A DNA stretch of 64,000 nt. Origin: Synechocystis sp. PCC 7338. Its GTDB lineage: Bacteria > Cyanobacteriota > Cyanobacteriia > Cyanobacteriales > Microcystaceae. Positions 8,336-18,085 of this stretch are shown piece by piece. Position 1 is the first letter of the stretch; each line of letters begins with the position of its first letter. The position numbers and the translations under genes were made by a program. A model generated the notes under the pieces. That model was given only the letters and a program-made list of their open reading frames with translations. It searched no databases and was not told the origin of the DNA. The stretch spans positions 310,001 to 374,000 of the forward strand of contig NZ_CP054306.1 of assembly GCF_018282115.1 (NCBI RefSeq). The letters are read 5' to 3'.

Positions 8336-10189
8336 ATGAATGACCCGATTTTGGCTGTGCGTCAACTGGAAATTGCTTTTCCCGATGCTGATACCAGGGA
8401 AAAATTGTTGGCAGTCAAGGCCATTGATTTTGGGTTAGAACGGGGGGAAATCCTCGGCATTGTGGGGGAGTCGGGGTCTGGTAAATCCGTTACTTCCCTG
8501 GGAATTATGGGCTTGGTGCCGAAACCCGGTTGGGTGGAAGCCAGCAGTGAGATTAGTTTTTATCCCCAAGGAAATGGGCCGGCAGTGGATTTGATGACCT
8601 TGTCGGAGGGGGAAAGGCGACGGTACCGGGGGGGCAAAATTGCCATGATTTTCCAGGAACCAATGAGTTCCCTCAATCCAGTCTATACCATTGGTTTTCA
8701 GATTGTTGAGGCCATTCGTCTCCACCAAAATGTCAGCCCAACCCAGGCCCAACAACAGGCGATCGCCCTTTTGCAGGAAGTTAGGGTTCTGCCGAGGGAT
8801 GAGGTACTGGAGGAAGAATTTTTAGCTCAGGGTCAAACCCAAACCAAGGGCAAGGTAAGCCAAAATTTAGCCAATTATATCCAACAGCGCAAGCAAAGTT
8901 TTCTCCGGCGTTATCCCCACGAATTGTCTGGCGGCCAACTGCAACGGGTAATGATTGCCATGGCCATTTCCGCTAATCCCCGCTTGTTAATTGCTGATGA
9001 GCCCACCACCGCCTTGGATGTGACGGTACAGGCAGAAATTTTGCGGCTCCTGCGGGATTTGTGCAAACAGCATCAGGAAATGTCATTAATTTTCATTTCC
9101 CATGATCTGGGGGTAATCAACGAAATTGCTGACCGGGTAGCAGTGATGTACCGGGGGGAAATTGTCGAACAGGGGGAGAAGGAACAAATTTTACATAGTC
9201 CCCGCCATCCCTACACCAAGGGTTTATTGGCCTGTCGTCCCCGGCTGGAAATACAATTAGACCATTTACCCACCGTGGGGGATTTCCTTGATGCCGATGG
9301 CCCAGCCCCCAGTTACCAAGTGATTACCCCCGCCCAGGAAGGCGATCGCCTGGCTCGATTGCAGCAAAAACCAGCTTTGTTGGAAGTACAAAATTTGACT
9401 GTGAGCTATGGGCAAGGAGGATTTTGGGGTAAAAAATCTACGTTCACCGCAGTTAATGATGTTTCTTTCACCGTTTATCCGGGGGAAACCTTGGGGCTAG
9501 TGGGGGAATCTGGCTGTGGGAAATCAACCTTGGCCAGGGCTTTATTACGCTTGACTCCCATTCAAACTGGAAAAGTTATTTTTGATGGCCGCAACATTAT
9601 CACTTTGCCGGAAAAATCCCAGCAATGGCGGAGCCTAAGGCGGGAAATGCAAATTATTTTTCAAAATCCCTACAATTCCCTGAATCCCCGTATGACCATC
9701 GGCCGGGCCATCCAGGAACCAATGATTATCCATCAACCCAAGCAACCGGCTAAACAACAACGGCAACGGGTGACGGAATTACTAGAACGGGTAGGCATCA
9801 GTCCCCAATGGTTCAACCGTTATCCCCACGAATTGTCTGGGGGCCAACGGCAACGGATTTGCATTGCTCGGGCTTTGGCGCTCAATCCCCGCTTTATTAT
9901 TTGTGACGAGTCCGTTTCGGCGCTGGATGTGTCGGTGCAAGCCCAGGTTTTGAATCTGCTCAAGGAATTGCAACGGGATTTACAGTTGACCTACATTTTC
10001 ATTTCCCACGATCTGAGTGTGGTTCGTTTCATGGGCGATCGCATTATGGTGATGAACCGGGGGCAACTGGCGGAACCCATCAACACGGCCCAGGAAATTA
10101 TTGAAAATCCCCAGAGTGCCTACACCCAAAAGTTAATTCAATCCATTCCCCGCTTTCCTGAAACCCTCAATTGGTTGCAATCTGCTTAG
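8336..10189 (+). CDS. Fused double ABC ATPase, peptide/glutathione type (DppD-DppF/GsiA-like)
   Basis: 617 residues from ATG 8336; an upstream in-frame extension to 8192 has no family similarity. Two full nucleotide-binding domains are fused. NBD1: Walker A GESGSGKS, signature LSGGQLQRV, Walker B LLIADEPTTALDVTVQ, oligopeptide-type C-terminal motif HPYTKGLLACRPR. NBD2: GESGCGKS, LSGGQRQRI, Walker B FIICDESVSALDVSVQ (Ser replaces the usual Pro after the catalytic Glu). Such proteins power import of oligopeptides, nickel or glutathione together with two permeases and a binding protein; none of these partners is adjacent, so they must be encoded elsewhere. Confidence 0.88.
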   Translation: MNDPILAVRQLEIAFPDADTREKLLAVKAIDFGLERGEILGIVGESGSGKSVTSLGIMGLVPKPGWVEASSEISFYPQGNGPAVDLMTLSEGERRRYRGGKIAMIFQEPMSSLNPVYTIGFQIVEAIRLHQNVSPTQAQQQAIALLQEVRVLPRDEVLEEEFLAQGQTQTKGKVSQNLANYIQQRKQSFLRRYPHELSGGQLQRVMIAMAISANPRLLIADEPTTALDVTVQAEILRLLRDLCKQHQEMSLIFISHDLGVINEIADRVAVMYRGEIVEQGEKEQILHSPRHPYTKGLLACRPRLEIQLDHLPTVGDFLDADGPAPSYQVITPAQEGDRLARLQQKPALLEVQNLTVSYGQGGFWGKKSTFTAVNDVSFTVYPGETLGLVGESGCGKSTLARALLRLTPIQTGKVIFDGRNIITLPEKSQQWRSLRREMQIIFQNPYNSLNPRMTIGRAIQEPMIIHQPKQPAKQQRQRVTELLERVGISPQWFNRYPHELSGGQRQRICIARALALNPRFIICDESVSALDVSVQAQVLNLLKELQRDLQLTYIFISHDLSVVRFMGDRIMVMNRGQLAEPINTAQEIIENPQSAYTQKLIQSIPRFPETLNWLQSA

Positions 10190-10245
10190 GTTATCCCCCC
10201 GATCGCCAATTCCAGCCAACGTGGGATAATTGGTATAACTACCCA

Positions 10246-10878
10246 ATGGAATTTTCGACGAAGTTAGCCGTGGCCAATAGTATGGATGCCAGTATGGACT
10301 TTAAAACCAACCTCCTAGAGGCGATCGCCGGCAAGAATCGGGGACTATTGGCGTCGGATCGAGACCGGGTAACCATTCTTTCCGCTGTGGAAAAACTGGA
10401 GGACTATAACCCCCACCCCAAGCCACTCCGGGAGAAAAATTTGCTAGATGGTAACTGGCGGCTCCTCTACACCAGTAGCCAAAGCATTTTGGGGTTGAAC
10501 CGTCTTCCCCTTTTGCAACTGGGGCAAATTTATCAGTACATAGATGTGGCGGAGTCACGGGTGGTAAATTTAGCGGAAATTGAGGGCATTCCCTTTTTTG
10601 AAAGTTTAGTGTCCGTAGTGGCATCCTTTCTGCCCGTTTCTGATAAGCGTATTGAGGTGAAATTCGAGCGTTCCATTCTCGGTCTGCAAAAGCTCCTTAA
10701 CTATCAGTCTCCCCTGAAATTCATCCAACAAATTTCCACAGGCAAACGTTTTTTACCGGCGGATTTTAATTTGCCCAGTCGGGACAGTGCCGCTTGGCTA
10801 GAAATCACCTATTTAGACGAAGATTTACGCATCAGCCGGGGTAATGAAGGTAATGTTTTCATCCTGGCCAAAGTTTAG
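10246..10878 (+). CDS. PAP/fibrillin family protein
   Basis: About 210 residues from ATG 10246 (alternative ATGs at 10282 and 10294). The fibrillin/plastid-lipid-associated signature is present: LDGNWRLLYTSSQSILGL near the first third, then beta-rich lipocalin-like segments and the C-terminal YLDEDLRISRGNEGNVFIL, a hallmark of the family (LDxxLRISRGDxGxxFVL). Fibrillins associate with thylakoid membranes and plastoglobule-like lipid structures and help resist photo-oxidative stress. It starts 57 bp after the ABC ATPase gene and ends 11 bp before the convergent PBP gene. Confidence 0.88.
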   Translation: MEFSTKLAVANSMDASMDFKTNLLEAIAGKNRGLLASDRDRVTILSAVEKLEDYNPHPKPLREKNLLDGNWRLLYTSSQSILGLNRLPLLQLGQIYQYIDVAESRVVNLAEIEGIPFFESLVSVVASFLPVSDKRIEVKFERSILGLQKLLNYQSPLKFIQQISTGKRFLPADFNLPSRDSAAWLEITYLDEDLRISRGNEGNVFILAKV

Positions 10879-10888
10879 ATAACCCTCA

Positions 10889-13138
10889 TTACAACGACGC
10901 AAGTTGTCGCATATATTGACCCCAAAGACTGGCGGCCAAACCGCTACTGCCCTGGGTGGGACTACTGTCATCATTACCCAACCAAATACCGGTAACCAGA
11001 TTTTTTTGCGGTAAGAAGCCGATAAACCACAAATCCACTGCCTTGTCTGTGGTGCCGGTTTTACCTGCGGCTCCGTAGCCAATTTGGGCGGCCTGTCCTG
11101 TGCCATTGTTAACGGCGGCCTGTAACATTTGGGTCATGGTGGCGGCGATCGCCGGGGAAACCACTTGTTTTTGTCCCCGGGCATCCTGGCTGACCTGATA
11201 AACTTCCCGGCAGTTTTTCAGTTGCTCCGGATTGGGACAATCCCCCCCATCGCGAATATTGACAATGCCGTGGGGCCGATTCCACATTCCCCCATTGGCG
11301 ATCGCCCCGTAGGCTCCAGTCATTTCCAACACCCTGGTTTCACTTTGCCCCAACACTAAACCAGGTTCTTTACCCAGGGGAGAGTTAACGCCAAAATCCT
11401 TAGCCAGGGCAATAATTTCATCTAGCCCCACCGTTTGGGCCACCCGCAGAGCCACCACATTTTCCGACTGGGTAAAACCTTCCGTAAAGGTAATGGCCGG
11501 GGCCGCCCCACTCCGTTCACAGGGCTTGTAGTTTTGGCCCTGCCAGGTAAAGGGGCCACATTCAAAAGCTTGGTCCGTTCTCACTCCCTTGGCGATCGCC
11601 GCTGTGTAGGCAAAAAGCTTAAACGTGGAACCTGGTTGTCGTTGGGCTTGGCTGGCTCGATTAAACTGACTTTCCCGATAACTTTTGCCCCCCACCATGG
11701 CCAAAACAGCCCCTGTGCGACTGTCGAGGGTGACCACAGCCCCCTGGGAAACGGCATACTTTTTTCCCTCCGTGGTGAGGAAGTTTTGTAAGCTTTTCTC
11801 TGCTAAGGCCTGCATTTTCAAATTGAGGCTAGTTTCCACCACAAAATTGCCTTCGTCGGCCACGTCTTCCCCTAGCAACTGATTCAACTCACCGAAAATA
11901 TAGCCGTAGAAATAGGGGGCTTGCCGTTGGGATAGGGTTTGGGTGGCCTTGGGACTAACCTGAATACGCGATCTCCTAGCTCGGTTAGCCTCCTGCTCGT
12001 CAATCATGCCCAGCATGGCCATGCGCTCAATGACTCGATTCCGCAACTGCACTGAGGTTTGGTAATCCTGCACGGGGTTATAAAGGTTAGGAGCCGGGAG
12101 CATAGCCACCAGGGTTGCCGCTTCCCCCACATCCAAATCCTGGGCAGATTTGTCGAAATAAAACTGAGCCGCATCTTCAAAGCCGTAATTGCCCGCCCCT
12201 AGGTAAACCCGATTCAAATAGGCTTTTAAAATCTCATCTTTGCTATACACCGCTTCCAACTTGAGGGCGACAAACATTTCCCGAATTTTGCGCCCCGCCG
12301 TGTTTTCCCGCCCCACTTCGCTGAATAAACTGCGGGCCAACTGTTGGGTGAGGGTGCTGGCCCCCTGTTTCACATCCCGGTCCTGGAGATTGATATAAAT
12401 AGCCCGGCCTAAACCGTAGGGGTCAACGCCAAAGTGCCAATAAAAACGAGTATCTTCCGACGCAATCACCGCCTGGGGTAAATAGGGCGAAAAATCACTT
12501 AAATTGTCAAATTCCCGGTGAATTTCTTGCTTAATGGGGTTGATTTCCGTAACTCCATCCCCCGCATAGACCTTGACTGGCCCGGTCACACCGCTGGGCA
12601 TTGGTTTGACAGGAATTTTGCTCCATTGCCAGGCGATCGCCCCGGTAATAATCAGAAAAAACAGAATACCAGTGGAAAAAAAAGTGCGCATTCCCTTGAG
12701 CCACAGTGGCGGCGGGTTGAAATAAACAAGTTTGGGCACATCCACCAATTCCGGTGGCCCCAGGGTAATTTCATCGCCATGGTGGAGGCGATAGCTTTTC
12801 AGGCGACGACGTTGGAGATAAATACCGTTGCTAGAGCCTTCATCCCGAATAAAAAACTGGTTAGGATGGTCAGGGTCCCGCCGCAGGGAACAATGGGTTT
12901 GGCTCACGAGGGGATTTTGCAGTTGAATATCGCAACTGGAACTGCGACCAAGGAAATATCGATCGCCAAGGAGGGGAAACACACGACGGGATTGGGAATT
13001 TTTGCCCGATTCCTGCAGACGAATTTTGGCCACCCTCGATCCTTTTTTGAGGGCTACCTTTTGGCTGTTGCCGCCCTGGGAAAGGTTAGTTTGACTTTTT
13101 TTAGGGGCAGAAGGGGCTTTGCGGGAACGGGTAGCCAT
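10889..13138 (-). CDS. Class A penicillin-binding protein with N-terminal FHA domain
   Basis: 749 residues. A basic N-terminus (about 1-40) is followed by an FHA domain (about 55-125; GRSSSCDIQL, SSNGIYL), which binds phosphothreonine. One membrane helix follows at about 150-172. Then comes a GT51 transglycosylase domain (EDTRFYWHFGVDPYG, GASTLTQQLARSLF) and a transpeptidase domain with SxxK in RQPGSTFKLF, SEN in QSENVVAL and KTG in AGKTGTTDKA. It polymerises and crosslinks peptidoglycan at the periplasmic face. The cytosolic FHA domain suggests control by a Ser/Thr kinase; a spkA-type kinase lies about 8 kb away, but a link is only inference. Matches the PCC 6803 protein I know as Slr1710. 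Confidence 0.92.
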   Translation of the reverse strand: MATRSRKAPSAPKKSQTNLSQGGNSQKVALKKGSRVAKIRLQESGKNSQSRRVFPLLGDRYFLGRSSSCDIQLQNPLVSQTHCSLRRDPDHPNQFFIRDEGSSNGIYLQRRRLKSYRLHHGDEITLGPPELVDVPKLVYFNPPPLWLKGMRTFFSTGILFFLIITGAIAWQWSKIPVKPMPSGVTGPVKVYAGDGVTEINPIKQEIHREFDNLSDFSPYLPQAVIASEDTRFYWHFGVDPYGLGRAIYINLQDRDVKQGASTLTQQLARSLFSEVGRENTAGRKIREMFVALKLEAVYSKDEILKAYLNRVYLGAGNYGFEDAAQFYFDKSAQDLDVGEAATLVAMLPAPNLYNPVQDYQTSVQLRNRVIERMAMLGMIDEQEANRARRSRIQVSPKATQTLSQRQAPYFYGYIFGELNQLLGEDVADEGNFVVETSLNLKMQALAEKSLQNFLTTEGKKYAVSQGAVVTLDSRTGAVLAMVGGKSYRESQFNRASQAQRQPGSTFKLFAYTAAIAKGVRTDQAFECGPFTWQGQNYKPCERSGAAPAITFTEGFTQSENVVALRVAQTVGLDEIIALAKDFGVNSPLGKEPGLVLGQSETRVLEMTGAYGAIANGGMWNRPHGIVNIRDGGDCPNPEQLKNCREVYQVSQDARGQKQVVSPAIAATMTQMLQAAVNNGTGQAAQIGYGAAGKTGTTDKAVDLWFIGFLPQKNLVTGIWLGNDDSSPTQGSSGLAASLWGQYMRQLASL

Positions 13139-13206
13139 GGCAAATTAGGGCAAAAGCAGTCCAATTTTAGACCGATACAGTGGTGAAATCAGAATCAACT
13201 ATTTCT

Positions 13207-13911
13207 ATGCAGACGCATTTATTGCCAAAAAAGGTTGCCTCCTGGATTACAAGCTTCGGTCTGGCGGGGCTCTCCATTCTAGCTTTAGACCCCCTGCCTA
13301 GCCGGGCTGATAGTCCCCTGACTTCCACGGATCTAGCGGGAGCCTACTCTGACCTGGCCGCAGTGGAATGGGCCCGACAGTATCGACTGATGTCCCCCCT
13401 GATTGTAGATTTTCTCCTTGGCGATCGTCCTTTGGGGGAAAAGGCCGCAGTGATCAATGCCCTAGGGTGGAATATTGACGGCACCAATAATGCCGAACAA
13501 TTCCTGGTGGCCCTGGCCAGGAAAAGGGGGAAAGCCCCCACCCACCTAGATTTAGGGGATTTAACTCCGGAGGAATTATTTCTGGTCGGCTATCTCCTGG
13601 CTTTGGACGATTATTTAAACCTTGGCCCCCTCAGTACCCAGGGCGGCAATGACCTCTGGCGATCAACCCCGGTGCAACTGCTGTCTAAGGTGGCCTATGC
13701 TCTGCCAGAGAATTTCACAGTGCAATTTGTCCGCTCCCTGGTGACGGGGCAGGCTTGGTTTGGCTCTTCCTGGTGCGCCCTGTATCTAGAGCCGGTCAAT
13801 GTGTTGGCCAATTTTCCCCCGGAAAAGCGTAATTTACGCCCCCAGGCGGTGCAAAATGCCATGGAATACCTCAATCTATATGAATCCTATTGTTTACAGG
13901 GGGATATTTAG
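13207..13911 (+). CDS. Secreted hypothetical protein, cyanobacterial
   Basis: About 234 residues from ATG 13207; a GTG at 13180 would add nine residues. A clear signal peptide (MQTHLLPKK, then a hydrophobic run to about residue 28, cleavage near SRADS) precedes a soluble domain with no motif I recognise. The mature part is rich in Leu and Ala with a single Trp-rich patch near the C-terminus (GQAWFGSSWCALYLEP). It is divergent from the PBP gene, with start codons about 70 bp apart, so the two may share a promoter region. Function unknown. Confidence 0.7.
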   Translation: MQTHLLPKKVASWITSFGLAGLSILALDPLPSRADSPLTSTDLAGAYSDLAAVEWARQYRLMSPLIVDFLLGDRPLGEKAAVINALGWNIDGTNNAEQFLVALARKRGKAPTHLDLGDLTPEELFLVGYLLALDDYLNLGPLSTQGGNDLWRSTPVQLLSKVAYALPENFTVQFVRSLVTGQAWFGSSWCALYLEPVNVLANFPPEKRNLRPQAVQNAMEYLNLYESYCLQGDI

Positions 13912-14072
13912 TTATTCGCCCGTTGGCCACCATCGGGAAAACGGTTGTAAAGTTTTGAAAAAATTGTAATGACGTGGGCGGATTATCGTGGCACCTTACC
14001 GGAAAATTTTGCTGAGATTCCAGGCGATCGGGGTAGAATCCAAGCAATAGTTCCTGTATTTTGCTCGTCGTT

Positions 14073-15014
14073 ATGTCTAAGCAACCTTCCCCCGGTGGCC
14101 TAACTAGGCTCAGCGTTGGTGATGTGGTTTCCGGTGCTCTAAGGGTTTACCGGGACCATTTCAAATCCTATCTCTGGCTAGCTGGTCAAGCTTACCTTTG
14201 GTTGTTAGCACCATTTTTGATCACAGTTTTAGCAGTGACAATTCTGGCCGGACTGTCTGCGATAATGGAACCGATCGCCTTAGCCGGTTTGATTATTTTG
14301 GCGATCGCCGTTTTATTGATGCCCTGGGGTTATTGTCTGGGCAAATTCTTCGCCATCCAGGGAGTATTAGCTAGGCTGGTTTTCTTTGAAGTAGGGGAAC
14401 AACCGGAAACGGTGGCGGCGGCCAAAATTCAGTTGATGCCAAGATTTTGGCGATTTCTCTGGGTCAGTCTGCTCACTTCCCTAGTGTTTTTTCTGTTCTT
14501 TATTCCAATTATTTTGGGCTATAGCGTTGTCTTTGCCGTGTTTGCCTTTCTATTCACAACCAATGACCCCGATGTAATCACTATTCTGTTGGCGGTATTA
14601 TTAACTATTGTTTGGAGCCTAATTTCCCTTTACATTTACATTTGGGCCTTTGCCCGCTTAGCCTTAGTGGACGTTTGTTTAGCTTTGGAGCCTACCCTTA
14701 GTCCCCTCAATGCCGTAGGCCGTAGTTGGGCTTTAACAAAGGGTTATGTTTTGAGTTTACAGGTAATTTTCTTCCTCGCTTTTTTGATTACTCTGCCCCT
14801 TTCCATGGTGACCAATATTGGTTCCATCACTACCCTCATTCTCGATATTGACCCTGCTTGGGGATCGGTAATTGATGTGCCCTTAAGTTTAATTATTAGT
14901 GTTTTAATTGTACCTTTTTGGCAAGCGATTAAAGCATTAGTTTACTATGATCTCCGCATTCGAAAAGAAGGTTTAAATTTATCATTAGATTTGCCGACGA
15001 TGGATAGTTTTTGA
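14073..15014 (+). CDS. Polytopic membrane protein, unknown function
   Basis: About 313 residues from ATG 14073 (TTG 14061 is possible). The N-terminus reads LTRLSVGDVVSGALRVYRDHF, then six or so membrane segments. This N-terminal motif (L..gdil..a..lyr.nf) resembles membrane proteins of the DUF975/glycerophosphodiesterase membrane-domain type, which is only a loose similarity. It ends 86 bp before the dnaE-C gene on the same strand. Confidence 0.7.
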   Translation: MSKQPSPGGLTRLSVGDVVSGALRVYRDHFKSYLWLAGQAYLWLLAPFLITVLAVTILAGLSAIMEPIALAGLIILAIAVLLMPWGYCLGKFFAIQGVLARLVFFEVGEQPETVAAAKIQLMPRFWRFLWVSLLTSLVFFLFFIPIILGYSVVFAVFAFLFTTNDPDVITILLAVLLTIVWSLISLYIYIWAFARLALVDVCLALEPTLSPLNAVGRSWALTKGYVLSLQVIFFLAFLITLPLSMVTNIGSITTLILDIDPAWGSVIDVPLSLIISVLIVPFWQAIKALVYYDLRIRKEGLNLSLDLPTMDSF

Positions 15015-15100
15015 TCATATTGTTTAGAATTGGAAAAGATTTCTCTAGATTTGGAATACAAAATTTTAAATATTTTTAAATATAAATAATTGCCGTCGTC

Positions 15101-16477
15101 ATGGTTAAAGTTATCGGCCGTCGTTCCCTCGCAGTGCAAAAAGTATTTGATATTGGTCTCGCCCAAGACCACAATTTTTTCTTGAATAATGGGGCGATCG
15201 CTGCCAATTGCTTTAACAAATCCCATTCCACCGCCTACGCCTACGTTACCTACCAAACGGCTTATTTAAAGGCTAATTATCCGGTGGAGTACATGGCCGC
15301 CTTACTCACCGCCAGTAGTGACAGCCAGGACAAGGTGGAAAAATATCGGGAAAACTGTCAGAAATTAGGCATCACTGTTGAGCCGCCAGATATTAATCGC
15401 TCCCAGCGCCATTTCACTCCCCTAGGAGAATCCATTTTATTTGGACTTTCCGCTGTGAGAAATTTAGGGGAAGGGGCGATCGAGCAAATTATTACTGCCC
15501 GGGATAATTCCGAACAAAAATGCTTTAAATCCCTAGCGGATTTCTGCACTCAAGTGGATTTACGGGTCGTTAACCGTCGGGCGATCGAAACATTAATCAT
15601 GGCTGGGGCATTCGATGGCGTTCAAACCAATCGTAACCAACTTCTCCATGATTTGGAATTGGTCATTGCCTGGGCCCAAAAACGGGCTAAGGAAAAAGAA
15701 ACAGGACAATTAAATATTTTTGATAGTCTAACCGCAGGGGAATCGATTAAAGCTAAAGAAGCCTCTAATAACGGTTTTGAACAGGAACCTTCTGCTCCCC
15801 CAGTGGCGGAATTTTCTCTGCAAGAGAAGCTGCAATTAGAAAAAGAACATTTGGGCTTTTACGTATCTGAACATCCGCTCAAATCCGTACAAAGTTCTGC
15901 CCGATTACTATCTCCAATTAATTTAATTGATCTAGATCAGTATAAGGTACGTCAAAAAGTTAGTGCAGTGGCAATTTTGGTGGCAGTGAAAAAAATTATT
16001 ACCAAAAAAAGTGGTCAGCCCATGGCTTTTTTAACCTTGGAAGATATGTCGGGACAATCAGAGGCAGTGGTGTTTCCGTCCAACTATGAACGCTTACAGG
16101 ATGTATTAATAGAAGGCAGTCAACAAATGGTTTGGGGTAAAGTTGACCGCCGGGATGATCAATACCAGTTAATTGTGGAAGATTTAGAACCAGTGGAAGA
16201 GGTAAAAATGGTCATGTTGGATCTCACTCCCCAGGAAATTACCAACACCAGCACCCAAGCCCAACTGAAACAAATTTTGCAAAGCCATTCCCCCCAAAGG
16301 GAACAAATGAGAATACCAGTGGTGGCCTGCATCAATGAAGGGCCAACTAAACATTTCATTCGTTTTGGTGAAAACTACTGGGTAAATGATTACGGTGCTG
16401 CAGTGGCATCCCTACAGGAGTTGGGTTTCCGAGCCCGATTAGAACCATTGTTACCCCAAAGCCAGAGTGTCGGTTAG
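15101..16477 (+). CDS. dnaE-C: DNA polymerase III alpha, C-terminal half with split-intein IntC
   Basis: 458 residues. Residues 1-36 are the C-terminal half of the DnaE split intein (starts MVKVIGRR, catalytic block QDHNF, ends GAIAAN with the terminal Asn36). Residue 37 is the Cys+1 nucleophile of the C-extein ([20 protein letters not shown]). The rest is the C-terminal part of DnaE, including the helix-hairpin-helix region and an OB-fold near 285-375. Protein trans-splicing with the DnaE-N/IntN product, encoded elsewhere and not in this window, yields full-length replicative polymerase. This arrangement is established for Synechocystis; the IntC here differs from the PCC 6803 sequence I remember at about six positions. 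Confidence 0.97.
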   Translation: MVKVIGRRSLAVQKVFDIGLAQDHNFFLNNGAIAANCFNKSHSTAYAYVTYQTAYLKANYPVEYMAALLTASSDSQDKVEKYRENCQKLGITVEPPDINRSQRHFTPLGESILFGLSAVRNLGEGAIEQIITARDNSEQKCFKSLADFCTQVDLRVVNRRAIETLIMAGAFDGVQTNRNQLLHDLELVIAWAQKRAKEKETGQLNIFDSLTAGESIKAKEASNNGFEQEPSAPPVAEFSLQEKLQLEKEHLGFYVSEHPLKSVQSSARLLSPINLIDLDQYKVRQKVSAVAILVAVKKIITKKSGQPMAFLTLEDMSGQSEAVVFPSNYERLQDVLIEGSQQMVWGKVDRRDDQYQLIVEDLEPVEEVKMVMLDLTPQEITNTSTQAQLKQILQSHSPQREQMRIPVVACINEGPTKHFIRFGENYWVNDYGAAVASLQELGFRARLEPLLPQSQSVG

Positions 16478-16605
16478 CATTAATTTCATGGCTAATTTAA
16501 TTGAAAGTGAGATGAAATTACGGGCCGAATCTTTTTCCTATTAACTCGACTAAAGTTGATATTCCCCCATCTTGTTTTAATCGTTTAAGCTATTGCCATG
16601 GTCAA

Positions 16606-16639
16606 ACAAAAAATCCCCGAGTTGGATGCACTCAGGGAA
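16606..16639 (-). terminator. Rho-independent terminator for the M23 peptidase gene
   Basis: Read on the minus strand, a hairpin with arms TCCCTGAGT and ACTCGGGGA (plus-strand 16630-16638 and 16614-16622, one wobble, 7-nt loop) is followed by a run of T (plus-strand A at 16608-16613). It lies about 60 bp beyond the stop of the peptidase gene, as expected for its terminator. It may also cover the end of the convergent dnaE-C transcript. Confidence 0.8.
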
Positions 16640-16696
16640 TTGAAACAATGGGAAGCAAATCAGCAGTTTTATTGCGGCTGTCCGTTGTTTAGTTGT

Positions 16697-17962
16697 TTAA
16701 CTTTGGGATTGGAGATCAGCTTGGGATTGGGCGTATTTTTGGGCCGCCATCAAATTAGCTAAAGCCGCTTCCAAATGGGGGCCAGCGTCAACTGCTACCC
16801 AACCATCGTTAGTCAAGTGTCGCCATTCAAAGTGTAAATGGGGCCCAGTGGAGAACCCAGTGCTACCAACTCGGCCGATCACTTCACCCCGAGCCACCTG
16901 TTGTCCGCTTTGTACAAAGGCTTCTGATAGGTGGGCATAACGGGATTCCTGGGTTCCATCTAAGTGGCGTAGGGTCACCATCAAACCATAGCCGCCGGAC
17001 CATTGGGCCGCTTCCACTATGCCGTCATAGGCCGCGAGCACCGGAGTGCCCATGGGAGCACCGATGTCAGTGCCATTGTGCATACGCCCTTGGCCACTGA
17101 TGGGGTGAATTCGCCAACCAAAGGCGGAGGTAATGGGATTAACACCGGCAACGGGGAACATCAGATCTGTGCCTTGGCCAGGCTGGCCCTGGGGAGAGTA
17201 CAATCCCGTGGCCCTGCTATATTCCGGTAGCGGAGCTAGGGCAATTTGAATGCCCCGATTAGCCATGGGATCAAGACTGAAAACCTGATTAGATCCCACT
17301 GGTTGCCCGATCGCCAGGGAACTAATTTTGGGTTGAATATTGAGGGGATTGAGGGGAGCAACGGAGTTATTAGTGGGAGTCGTATTGCGGGCATTGATCC
17401 TCTGGCGACGGGGGGCGATCGCCGTGGGGGGATTAACCGGACTGGACTGCTGACGGGCCACGGGGGCGCGATTGGTGTTACTGCGATTGGCGGCGGGATA
17501 ACGGGTGTTGAGGGGAGCCTGTTGCCCAGAGCGGGGAATGAACTCCACCTCCGTCCGAGTGGGCAAGTTGGGGGCCGCCGCAGTGCCCTGGGGAGCAGCG
17601 TCGATGTAACTATTCTTTTGCAAACCTTGACGTATCTGGGCCGGTTGGCTGGATACGGGGGCTGGGGGCAAAATGGTCGGTGCCGCCAGTTTGGGAGTTG
17701 CCGGTTTTGTGGCCGCCGGAGCGGGAGCCGGAGTAGATTTACTTTGCACCGGAGTTGACGCCTTTACTGGGGTAGGGGGAGGGGCGGGAGTCGCAATGGG
17801 GGCTGAGCCTGAGCCCTCCACTTCCAAATTTCCCGTAGTGCTACCGGGTAAAGACCAGATCAAACCACCAAGGAGGATAAGACCACCTAGGGACAGGTTG
17901 TAGAGGCTGTAATCTCGGCTGGGCTTACTTTTTAGGTCTTTCACCTTCCATTGGGACTGCAT
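16697..17962 (-). CDS. M23-family (LytM) peptidase, membrane-anchored
   Basis: 421 residues. One membrane helix (about 22-40) is followed by a long Pro/Ala/Thr/Asn-rich linker (about 45-255) and an M23 peptidase domain (about 275-385). Zinc-ligand motifs are visible: HNGTDIGAPMGTP (HxxxD) and HLHFEW (HxH). Such enzymes cut peptide crosslinks in peptidoglycan or activate amidases. The low-complexity linker probably spans the peptidoglycan layer. A terminator follows the gene. Matches the PCC 6803 protein I know as Slr1708. Confidence 0.9.
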   Translation of the reverse strand: MQSQWKVKDLKSKPSRDYSLYNLSLGGLILLGGLIWSLPGSTTGNLEVEGSGSAPIATPAPPPTPVKASTPVQSKSTPAPAPAATKPATPKLAAPTILPPAPVSSQPAQIRQGLQKNSYIDAAPQGTAAAPNLPTRTEVEFIPRSGQQAPLNTRYPAANRSNTNRAPVARQQSSPVNPPTAIAPRRQRINARNTTPTNNSVAPLNPLNIQPKISSLAIGQPVGSNQVFSLDPMANRGIQIALAPLPEYSRATGLYSPQGQPGQGTDLMFPVAGVNPITSAFGWRIHPISGQGRMHNGTDIGAPMGTPVLAAYDGIVEAAQWSGGYGLMVTLRHLDGTQESRYAHLSEAFVQSGQQVARGEVIGRVGSTGFSTGPHLHFEWRHLTNDGWVAVDAGPHLEAALANLMAAQKYAQSQADLQSQS

Positions 17963-18085
17963 TGTTCAGATCCTCACACACATACGGGTTGCAAAATACT
18001 CCCTCGATTGTAGAGGGTTGGGTTATAAATGCAAACCAGAACAGTCAGAACGAAAAATTGTCACTGTCTGGATCGCCACTAAATT

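Noticed and set aside
12518-13186. 222-residue plus-strand frame opposite the PBP gene
   Set aside because: It is a shadow of the FHA-PBP reading frame; the codon composition and product are not protein-like.
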